Source: Burkholderiales bacterium
GTDB lineage: Bacteria > Pseudomonadota > Gammaproteobacteria > Burkholderiales > Burkholderiaceae_C
Reading direction: 5' to 3'
Length of the DNA: 44,271 bases
Assembly (NCBI GenBank): GCA_026932425.1
Contig: JAIXKN010000079.1
Span: 3,409 to 47,679 of the forward strand
The notes under the pieces were generated by a model. The model saw nothing but the letters and a program-made list of their open reading frames with translations. It was not told where the DNA came from and made no database searches. Shown piece after piece: positions 8,462 to 15,170 of the stretch (the stretch's first letter is position 1; each line of letters starts with the position of its first letter). The translations under genes were made by a program, and so were the position numbers.

Positions 8462-9160
8462 ATGAACGCACCCGTCCGCACGCAATGGCTGACGATCGCC
8501 CCCGGCTTCGACGCCTACCTGGCCTTGCCCCCGGCCGACCGCGGCCCGGGGCTCGTGCTCTTCCAGGAGATCTTCGGCGTCAACCCGCACATCCGCGCGG
8601 TCGCCGAGCAGTACGCGGCCGACGGCTTCGTCGTGCTGGCCCCCGACGTCTTCTGGCGCCAGGCGCCGCGCGTCGAGCTCGGCTACGAAGACGCCGACCG
8701 TCGGCGCGGGATGGCGCTGGCCAGCGCCTGCAAGCTGGACGATCTGCTTGCCGACATCGCCAGCACCGTCGCCGCGCTGCGCGCGCGACCGGAGGTCGGC
8801 ACGGCCAAGGTCGGCGCGCTCGGCTACTGCATGGGCGGGCGCCTGGCCTGGCTCGCCGCGGCGACGACCGACATCGACGCGGCCGTGCCCTTCTACGGCG
8901 GCGGCATCCACACGATGCTGGACCGCGCGGCGAGCATCCGCTGCCCGCTGCAGTTCCACTACGCCGGGCGCGATGCGCACATTCCGCTTTCGGCGGTCGA
9001 GCAGGTGCGTGAGGCGCTCGTGGGCAAGCCGGCCGAGCTGCATGTGTACCCCGGCGCCGAGCACGGCTTCAACTGCTGGTCGCGCGATTCCTACCACGCC
9101 GCCAGCGCGGCGCTCGCGCACGGCCGCGCGACGGCGTTCCTCGCGCAGCAGCTCTTCTGA
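8462..9160 (+). CDS. Dienelactone hydrolase family protein
   Basis: The 232-residue alpha/beta hydrolase has the full set of dienelactone hydrolase residues. These are the partner glutamate in LFQEIFGVN (about Glu36), the nucleophile cysteine in GYCMGGRLAW (about Cys123), an aspartate in YAGRDAHIP and a histidine in GAEHGFNCW. Characterised relatives hydrolyse dienelactone to maleylacetate in chloroaromatic breakdown, but many chromosomal members have no known substrate. The ATG is six bases after GGAGG and 23 bases after ruvC, so it is likely co-transcribed with ruvC. No other catabolic genes are nearby, so the substrate cannot be named. Confidence 0.9.
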   Translation: MNAPVRTQWLTIAPGFDAYLALPPADRGPGLVLFQEIFGVNPHIRAVAEQYAADGFVVLAPDVFWRQAPRVELGYEDADRRRGMALASACKLDDLLADIASTVAALRARPEVGTAKVGALGYCMGGRLAWLAAATTDIDAAVPFYGGGIHTMLDRAASIRCPLQFHYAGRDAHIPLSAVEQVREALVGKPAELHVYPGAEHGFNCWSRDSYHAASAALAHGRATAFLAQQLF

Positions 9161-9166
9161 GGCCGC

Positions 9167-10360
9167 TTACGGCACGCGCCTGAGCTCGGTGCTGCCCGGC
9201 GGCTGATAGTAGGGATCGTTGGTGCTGCTGAAGCTGCCGTCGCGGTGCTGCAGCACACGGTTGCCGCCGTGGATGCTGCTTTGCACCGGGTTGCCGCTCG
9301 TGTCCCGGTAGGTGTTGTATTCGCCGATGCCTTCGAGCGTGCGGCGGTGCATGCGGTCGTTCGTCGCCTGCGTGTTGGCGTAGGTCTGCGCCTGGATGGC
9401 CGAGAGCTCGCGCTGCGTCTGCGCGCGGATCGCGGCGCGGTCGGCGGCTCCCTGCGCGTTGATGCGCGCCATCTCGCGCGCGTGCCACTGGTCGATCTGC
9501 CGGCGCTGATGGCTCGAATACCGCTGCTCGGCGCTCATCCCGCTGTCGCGCATCAGCGCGAGCCACTGTGCGTTGGGCTTCATCGACGCTGCGATACGCG
9601 CGCCAAGCTCCGCATCGGGCGGCCCGCCCAAGCGTCGCTGCGCGTAGACGACGCCCGCATTGCCCATCACCGAAGACTGGACCGCGGAGAAGCTGACGCT
9701 GGTCCAGAAGCGCTCCTGCATCTCGCCGCCCGGCGCGGCGTAGGCGACCAGCAGCTCGCCGACCTCGATGCGCCGCTGCATGCCCGCAGGCAGCGGCGCG
9801 GCCTGCGCCTCGGCCTGCGCCGCCAGATCGGGCCGCTCGCGATAGTCGAGCACGCGCGCGCCGGCGCGGCGCTGCTGCACCACGGCCATGAGGAAGTCGC
9901 GCGCCGAGGCCAGCGGCAGCACCGGACACGGATTCATCTGCACGCTGCGGCCCTGCAGCTGCCAGGTGAACGGATGCATGACCTCGAAGGCCTCGCTGCC
10001 ATCGGGTGCGGCAGCCGTCCAGGCGATACGCAGGTGGTTGCCGACGCAAGGGTCGCTGCGCTCCCAGCTCACGCCGCCCTGCACCTGCCAGCCGGCCGGA
10101 ATCTCCAGCGTGGCCGCGTTCATCGCTTGACCGAAACCCTGGAGGTCGACGATGGCGACTTCCTGGCTTCCTCCGCCGACCGCCTTATGCAGCGTGGCCG
10201 ACAGGCCGCCGGGTTGCGGCGATGGTGAGGTCCGCTCCGCCTGCGCCTCGGGCACCGGGGCGACGTCGATCTCGTCCTCGTCGGTCGCACGATCGCAGGC
10301 CGCGAGGGCAAGCGCCGCGAGGCTTGCACCCAGGAGATGGCGAAGGCAGCGTGTGGTCAT
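9167..10360 (-). CDS. Putative secreted lipoprotein of unknown function (397 aa)
   Basis: The start MTTRCLRHLLGASLAALALAAC is a type II signal peptide with lipobox LALAAC, so the mature protein should be lipidated at the cysteine. An acidic low-complexity stretch follows, then a globular part with paired cysteines (SDPCVGNHLRI, NPCPVLPLAS). Next is an Arg/Gln/Ala-rich predicted helix of about 60 residues (SSHQRRQIDQWHAREMARIN onward). The tail YNTYRDTSGNPVQ with QHRDGSFSSTNDPYYQPPG may form beta hairpins. I do not recognise the family. I chose the ATG at 10360 over upstream in-frame starts because only it gives a clean signal peptide. It converges on the dienelactone hydrolase gene with 6 bases between. 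Confidence 0.75.
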   Translation of the reverse strand: MTTRCLRHLLGASLAALALAACDRATDEDEIDVAPVPEAQAERTSPSPQPGGLSATLHKAVGGGSQEVAIVDLQGFGQAMNAATLEIPAGWQVQGGVSWERSDPCVGNHLRIAWTAAAPDGSEAFEVMHPFTWQLQGRSVQMNPCPVLPLASARDFLMAVVQQRRAGARVLDYRERPDLAAQAEAQAAPLPAGMQRRIEVGELLVAYAAPGGEMQERFWTSVSFSAVQSSVMGNAGVVYAQRRLGGPPDAELGARIAASMKPNAQWLALMRDSGMSAEQRYSSHQRRQIDQWHAREMARINAQGAADRAAIRAQTQRELSAIQAQTYANTQATNDRMHRRTLEGIGEYNTYRDTSGNPVQSSIHGGNRVLQHRDGSFSSTNDPYYQPPGSTELRRVP

Positions 10361-10501
10361 GGCGAAGCCCTGTTGGTGAGCATGCATGCAGCATGCTAGG
10401 TCTGCCCAGGCGAGACGGCAACGCCCGAAGGCGGGGGCCCGGCGCAAGCGCCGCGCACGCCGCACAGTGCGCGCGAAGCGCAGGCCGTGACGACGCTGCC
10501 G

Positions 10502-10542
10502 CAGGCTCCGGCGCCGGCTCTACCCGGAGCCTGAGCCGGCGC
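10502..10542. repeat. Two interlocked inverted repeats downstream of the small membrane protein gene
   Basis: Pair A is CAGGCTCCGG (10502-10511) with CCGGAGCCTG (10524-10533). Pair B is GCGCCGGCTC (10511-10520) with GAGCCGGCGC (10533-10542). Both are perfect over ten bases, and their arms alternate and share end bases, so hairpins A and B exclude each other. The element starts 5 bases after the stop of the minus-strand 61-codon gene. It may end the lpxC-side transcript, but no T-run follows. Confidence 0.6.
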
Positions 10543-10547
10543 GAGCT

Positions 10548-10733
10548 CTACAGCATCAAGGCCAGCCGCTCGAGGATCAGCACCGCGAAGAAGGCGAAGG
10601 CGGCCAGCAGTGCCCACTTCATGATGAGCGCGCCGCGGCGGCGCCAGATGGCCTCGCGCGTGCCGATGTACATCGCAAAGCAGAGCACGGCGGCCAGCAT
10701 CAGCAGGCCGAAGACGAGGCGGGCGATGAACAT
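10548..10733 (-). CDS. Small two-TM membrane protein, hypothetical (61 aa)
   Basis: The product has two hydrophobic segments, ARLVFGLLMLAAVLCFAMYIG (from about residue 4) and MKWALLAAFAFFAVLILERLA (from about 38). A positively charged loop REAIWRRRG lies between them, suggesting a hairpin inserted in the inner membrane. It lies 33 bases downstream of lpxC on the same strand and is probably co-transcribed with it. The regular charge and hydrophobic pattern supports a real gene despite its size and weak ribosome binding site. The function is unknown. Confidence 0.6.
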   Translation of the reverse strand: MFIARLVFGLLMLAAVLCFAMYIGTREAIWRRRGALIMKWALLAAFAFFAVLILERLALML

Positions 10734-10766
10734 CTGGGCAGGCGGAGGCTGGGGTCGCGGGGCGGC

Positions 10767-11702
10767 TCACCACGCGGGCGCGAGGTCGGCCAGGCCCCGC
10801 GGCGCATCGGCTGCACGCTCGAAGCTGACGATCTCGTAGGCGCTCGCGTCGGCCAGCAGCGCGCGCAGCAGCCGGTTGTTGAGCGCGTGCCCGCCCTTGA
10901 AGGCGGTGTAGGCGCCGATCAGCGGCTTGCCGGCGACGTGCATGTCACCCATCGCATCGAGGATCTTGTGCTTGACGAACTCGTCGTCGTAGCGCAGCCC
11001 ATCGGCGTTGAGCACGCGGTAGTCGTCGACGACGATGACGTTGTCCATGCTGCCGCCAAGACCCAGGCCCCGCGCGCGCATCATCTCGACGTCGCGCGTG
11101 AAGCCGAAGGTGCGCGCGCGCGCGATGTCGCGCTTGTACTGGCCGGAACTGAAGTCGAACTCGACGCGCTGGCCGGTGGCGTCCAGCGCCGGGTGGTGGA
11201 ACTCGATCTCGAACGCAAGCTTGTAGCCGTCGAAGGGCGCAAGGCGCGCCCATTTCAGCGTCGGCCCCTCGCCCTCGCGCACCTCGACCGTCTTCTTCAC
11301 GCGCAGGAAGCGCTTGGGCGCATTTTGCAGTTCGATACCCGCACTCTGCAGCAGGAAGACGAAGCTGGCCGCGCTGCCGTCGAGGATCGGCACCTCGTCG
11401 GCGGTGATGTCGACGTAGAGGTTGTCGATGCCCAGGCCCGCGCAGGCCGAGAGCAGGTGCTCGATGGTCTGCACCTTGGGGCCGCCGGGATCGTCGACGC
11501 GACTGATCGTCGTCGCCATGCGGGTGTCGCTGACCGCCTCGGGCGTGACCGGGATCTCGACCGGCCGCGGCAGGTCGATGCGGCGAAAGACGATGCCGGT
11601 GTCCGGCGGCGCCGGCCGCAGCGTCAGCTCGACCTTCTGGCCGCTGTGCACGCCGACCCCGACGGCACGGGTGAGCGTCTTCAGACTGCGTTGGGGAACC
11701 AT
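10767..11702 (-). CDS. lpxC: UDP-3-O-acyl-N-acetylglucosamine deacetylase LpxC
   Basis: This 311-residue zinc deacetylase catalyses the committed step of lipid A synthesis. It starts [20 protein letters not shown]; the open frame extends 32 codons upstream but that part is not conserved. The zinc site is complete: [11 protein letters not shown] with His82, and [15 protein letters not shown] with the second histidine and the aspartate. The late histidine is in [21 protein letters not shown] is also typical. The length is normal (about 305). In most Proteobacteria lpxC follows ftsZ directly; here it keeps the dcw strand but lies 9.4 kb beyond ftsZ, with unrelated genes between. Confidence 0.96.
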   Translation of the reverse strand: MVPQRSLKTLTRAVGVGVHSGQKVELTLRPAPPDTGIVFRRIDLPRPVEIPVTPEAVSDTRMATTISRVDDPGGPKVQTIEHLLSACAGLGIDNLYVDITADEVPILDGSAASFVFLLQSAGIELQNAPKRFLRVKKTVEVREGEGPTLKWARLAPFDGYKLAFEIEFHHPALDATGQRVEFDFSSGQYKRDIARARTFGFTRDVEMMRARGLGLGGSMDNVIVVDDYRVLNADGLRYDDEFVKHKILDAMGDMHVAGKPLIGAYTAFKGGHALNNRLLRALLADASAYEIVSFERAADAPRGLADLAPAW

Positions 11703-11841
11703 ACTGATAGGGGATTGTCCCAGATCACCATCCTTGCCGCACCGCAGCGGCACCGACGGTGCCTGAACGACCGGGGTTCGAACCTGAGCCCTTGACATGC
11801 GCTACGCTGCTGTCCTCCGGTGACAAGCGTTGGACCAGCCG

Positions 11842-12552
11842 ATGACGAGAGGACGCACTCCCGAGACCGGCGCCGCTGGGGGCCGCAGCGTCGCCGTCGC
11901 CGGCGCGACCGGACTCGTCGGGCGCGCCCTGGTGACGCGGCTTTGCGCTGATCCCGCCGTGGCGCAGGTGCATGCGCTCGCGCGGCGGCCTCTGGACCTG
12001 AAGCACCGCAAGCTGCGGATGCACGTGGTCGATTTCGCTGCGCTCCTGCCCTTGCCGGCGCTGGACGAGGTCTACCTCGCACTCGGGACGACGATCAAGG
12101 ACGCGGGCAGCCAGGAGCGGTTTCGCGCGATCGACTTCGACGCCAATCTGGCGGTGGCACGCGCGGCGCTCGCCGCCGGCGCGACGCGTGCGGGACTGGT
12201 GAGCGCCGTCGGCGCGAGCGCCCGTTCGCCGGTGTTCTACAGTCGCGTCAAGGGCGAGCTCGAGGAGGCGCTGGCAGCGCTGCCCTTCGAGACGCTGGTG
12301 ATTGCGCGACCGTCGGCCCTGCGCGGTGACCGCGCGGCACTGGGCCAACCGGTGCGGCCCGGGGAAATCCGCTGGACGCAACTGGACGCACTGCTGCGGC
12401 CGCTGATCCCCGCCCGGCTGCGCGCGATCGACGCCGAGGACGTCGCGGCGGCGCTGGTGCGGCGCGTGCCGCTGACACACGGGCGCGAACTGCTGAGTTC
12501 GGAGTCGATGCAGGACACGGGCCGCGCAGCGACGGCCCAGGCAATGCGCTGA
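11842..12552 (+). CDS. NAD(P)-binding SDR/epimerase-like protein
   Basis: The 236-residue Rossmann protein has the dinucleotide-binding motif VAVAGATGLVGRAL at the N-terminus. YLALGTTIKDAG and VSAVGASARS follow, then YSRVKGELEEAL, a Y-x-x-x-K catalytic pair. This set resembles the atypical SDR group of HTATIP2/TIP30-like oxidoreductases. The substrate is unknown. ATG 11842 was chosen; an in-frame TTG at 11830 is possible, and no strong ribosome binding site is seen for either. It is divergent from lpxC with 139 bases between and has no obvious operon partner. Confidence 0.8.
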   Translation: MTRGRTPETGAAGGRSVAVAGATGLVGRALVTRLCADPAVAQVHALARRPLDLKHRKLRMHVVDFAALLPLPALDEVYLALGTTIKDAGSQERFRAIDFDANLAVARAALAAGATRAGLVSAVGASARSPVFYSRVKGELEEALAALPFETLVIARPSALRGDRAALGQPVRPGEIRWTQLDALLRPLIPARLRAIDAEDVAAALVRRVPLTHGRELLSSESMQDTGRAATAQAMR

Positions 12553-12588
12553 GCGCGCTGCCGGCACGCTCCGACGCCGCGAAACGGG

Positions 12589-13272
12589 TCAGCCCTCACG
12601 GCCCTGCAGCACGAGCTCGATCCGGCGCCCGATGCGGTTGGCCTCGGCAATGTCGCCGGCATCGCGCGCGCGGCGCTGCTGCACCGCGAGCCAGGCCAGG
12701 AGCGGCCGGCGCCAGCCCTGCTCCGACGCCGTGTCGACCGCCAGCGCGATGGCCGCCGGAGCGGCCTGTCCGGCCTGCAGCCAGAGCGACGCAGCGAGCA
12801 GGCGCGCGAGCGGGTCGCCGGTCTTCTGCAGTGCCGCGAGCTGTTCGGCCTCGGTTCGGGGCGGCACGGCCAGCGCCTGCTGCGCCGGCGGCAGCAGGCC
12901 GCGCTGGTCCGGTTCCATACGTCCGCGCAGGTATGCCGCGTAGGCCAGCTCGGGCGGGCCGGCATCCAGCCGCAGGCGCGCGAAGCCTTCACAGGCGCCG
13001 AACTGCAGGCTTGCCGTCCATGCCGCGCAGCGCAGCAGCTCGACGCGCGCCGCAAGATCGGGCCGGCCGGTGCTCGCGACCTCGGCGCGCGCGCGCTGGT
13101 ACTCGTTCGTCGCGACCCGGTCGTTGCCTTGCAGCAGCGCCTGCTGCATGCGCTGCAGCGCCGAGCCGGCATTGATCTGCCAGTCGGGTGTGGGGGTTCC
13201 CGCGCAGCCGCCAAGCCACGCGGACAGCGCGAGAACGGCGGCGATCAGGGCATGGGGACGCGCAGGCTTCAT
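12589..13272 (-). CDS. Lipoprotein co-encoded with MCE/permease genes
   Basis: The 227-residue product has a lipoprotein signal peptide ending LSAWLGGC and a mature part rich in helices of TPR-like spacing, e.g. ALQRMQQALLQGNDRVATNE. Its ATG overlaps the stop of the MlaD-like gene (ATGA), so the two are translationally coupled. By position it is the outer-membrane or periplasmic accessory of an MCE lipid transport system, analogous in role to PqiC. I see no clear PqiC sequence signature, so this role is inferred from context. Confidence 0.75.
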   Translation of the reverse strand: MKPARPHALIAAVLALSAWLGGCAGTPTPDWQINAGSALQRMQQALLQGNDRVATNEYQRARAEVASTGRPDLAARVELLRCAAWTASLQFGACEGFARLRLDAGPPELAYAAYLRGRMEPDQRGLLPPAQQALAVPPRTEAEQLAALQKTGDPLARLLAASLWLQAGQAAPAAIALAVDTASEQGWRRPLLAWLAVQQRRARDAGDIAEANRIGRRIELVLQGREG

Positions 13273-14279
13273 GGCAGCTTCAGCTCCGGTTCGCGCTTGA
13301 ACGGCCAGCGGCGGTTCAGCTCGTTGACCAATTGCTCGACCTTGCGCAGGCTGGCGTCGACCTCCGCGCGCAAGGCGCCTAGGTCGGCGCTGGCCACGCG
13401 CGCCTGCTCGGCCACCGCCTGTGCGTCGGAGAGCAGCCCGTCGACCTTCTTCAGACTGGTGCGCGCATCGGAGAGCAGCGCATCGAGCTGGCGCGCAGCC
13501 TGCTTCGCGTCGGCCGCAAGGCCCCGGTCGCCGAGCAGCCGCTCGTCGGCGCGGGCGATCACGCTGTCGGTACGCTGCGCGAGCGCGTCCAGCCGCGCCA
13601 GCAGCTGCTGCGTGCGCGCCAGCGTCGCGGCGACCTGCGGCGCGTCGTCGCCGAGCAGCGCGCCGATCGCCCCGCGCTTGCCCGCCATCTGCGCGTCCAG
13701 CCGGGCGCTGGTGCGCTGAAGGTTGCCAAGCGTCGCGGCGAGCGCCGAATCGGGCGCCGTCAGCCGGCCGAGGTTGGCCAGCAGGTCGCGCGCCGCGCTC
13801 ATCATCTGCGGGATCTCGGCGGTGGCATCGCCGGCCAGGACACGGCGCTCGGCCCCGTCGGGCAGTGCCGGATCGCTCAGGACACCGCTGTAGGCCTTGA
13901 TCGTCGTGGCGCCGACCAGGCCGCGGGACATCGTGAAGACGCTCGACGTGCGCAACCAGTGCGCGTCCTTGCGCGGCACGTCGACGAGAATGCGCACGCT
14001 GCCGTCCTGCGCAAGCTCGATGCGCCGCACGCGCCCGATGGGGAAGCCCGAGAAGGTCATGTCCATGCCCACGCTGACCCCCTCGCTGTCGTTGGCGAGC
14101 AGCACCAGGCGCTGGGTGGGCTCGAAGCTGCCGCGGGCGTAGAGCACATAGAGCACCGAAGCGAGCACGAGCGCGATCAGCAGCACGAGCAGCACGCCGG
14201 CGCGGCGCTCGAGCGCGGGGTCCACCGCTGCGACGGCCGGTGAAGGCTCGCCGGTCCGATCCGGGCGCGGTTCGCTCAC
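13269..14279 (-). CDS. MlaD/MCE-domain substrate-binding protein of a lipid ABC transporter
   Basis: The 336-residue product has a short cytosolic N-terminus, one TM helix (GVLLVLLIALVLASVLYVLY) and an MCE domain. The domain contains VLLANDSEGVSVGMDMTFSG, the conserved PIGRVRRIELAQDG and SRGLVGATTIKAYSG. A long helical C-terminal region rich in Ala, Leu, Asp and Gln (about residues 165-320) follows, as in MCE proteins whose helices form a hydrophobic tunnel. MCE proteins carry phospholipids between the membranes. The start is GTG (14279), 4 bases after the permease gene. One MCE domain implies an MlaD-like rather than PqiB-like protein. Confidence 0.87.
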   Translation of the reverse strand: MSEPRPDRTGEPSPAVAAVDPALERRAGVLLVLLIALVLASVLYVLYARGSFEPTQRLVLLANDSEGVSVGMDMTFSGFPIGRVRRIELAQDGSVRILVDVPRKDAHWLRTSSVFTMSRGLVGATTIKAYSGVLSDPALPDGAERRVLAGDATAEIPQMMSAARDLLANLGRLTAPDSALAATLGNLQRTSARLDAQMAGKRGAIGALLGDDAPQVAATLARTQQLLARLDALAQRTDSVIARADERLLGDRGLAADAKQAARQLDALLSDARTSLKKVDGLLSDAQAVAEQARVASADLGALRAEVDASLRKVEQLVNELNRRWPFKREPELKLP

Positions 14280-14283
14280 GCGC

Positions 14284-15075
14284 TCACCTCAGGTAGTTGC
14301 CCGCCAGCGCGACGATCTCGATCGCGAGCACGAGGACGAAGAGGCGCATCGCGCCGCGAGCCTGCTGCTCACCCGCTTCGCGCATCGAGGCCTGTACCGC
14401 CGACGCGATCGGTACCACCGAGACCGCAAGCGCCAGCGCCGCGGTCTTGAGCACGAACACGAGCGAAATCACCGGATCGAACACCTGCCCGACGAGCCGC
14501 GTGAAACGCCCGAAGGCAAACGGCGTGAAGCCGTACGCGAGCACATAGGCGAGCACGAGCGCAAGCAGCGAGCTCACCGCCGCCAGCAGCAGCACGCCGA
14601 AGCCGCCGGCCAGCACCCGCGGCACCATGTGCTCGCGCAGCCAGCGCTCGTCGAGCACCAGGGACCCGCGGGCCAGCGCATCGACGCGCAGGCAGGCGAG
14701 TTCCGCAGCCATCGGCATCGTCACGCGCAGGGCCACGGTCATCGCCGCCGACAAGGGGATGAGTTCGAGCACGAGCACGCGCACCAGTAGGCCCAGCGCG
14801 TACTGCGACAGCCCATAGCTCTCGGCGGTGACGAGCACGATGCGGATCACAACCAGACCGACGATCGACGCCAGCAGCGTGAACCAGGGCAGCAGCGGCA
14901 GCGCCGCGCGAACCATCTGCGCCGCCAGCGGGGCCCGCCAGGGTGCGCGATAGCTGCTTGGCGCGAGCGCGAGCGTCAGGGCCAGCGCGCCCAGGTGAAC
15001 CACATGCCAGGTGGACCGGCTGCTTCGGCGCAGCGTCCGGAGCAGGTCGCGCAGCGGCAGGGGTTCGGCGTGCAT
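14284..15075 (-). CDS. MlaE-family ABC lipid transporter permease
   Basis: The 263-residue integral membrane protein has about five hydrophobic segments. LELIPLSAAMTVALRV followed by MPMAAELACLRVDA corresponds to the conserved coupling region of MlaE permeases, and MVPRVLAGGFGVLLLAAVSS is the second family block. The start was placed at ATG 15075 (MHAEPLPLRDLL), which gives normal length; the frame is open to 15132 but that would nearly reach the divergent cyclase gene. It heads the permease-MlaD-lipoprotein operon. An MlaF-type ATPase would be expected next to it and is absent. Confidence 0.85.
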   Translation of the reverse strand: MHAEPLPLRDLLRTLRRSSRSTWHVVHLGALALTLALAPSSYRAPWRAPLAAQMVRAALPLLPWFTLLASIVGLVVIRIVLVTAESYGLSQYALGLLVRVLVLELIPLSAAMTVALRVTMPMAAELACLRVDALARGSLVLDERWLREHMVPRVLAGGFGVLLLAAVSSLLALVLAYVLAYGFTPFAFGRFTRLVGQVFDPVISLVFVLKTAALALAVSVVPIASAVQASMREAGEQQARGAMRLFVLVLAIEIVALAGNYLR

Positions 15076-15170
15076 GAACTCATGATAGGTCCGCCAAGCT
15101 ATCGCAATGCCCGCATGCTCGTCCACAATCATCGCCGCGCCAGGCCTTGGTGCGCGTCGTCGAAGCCCGG

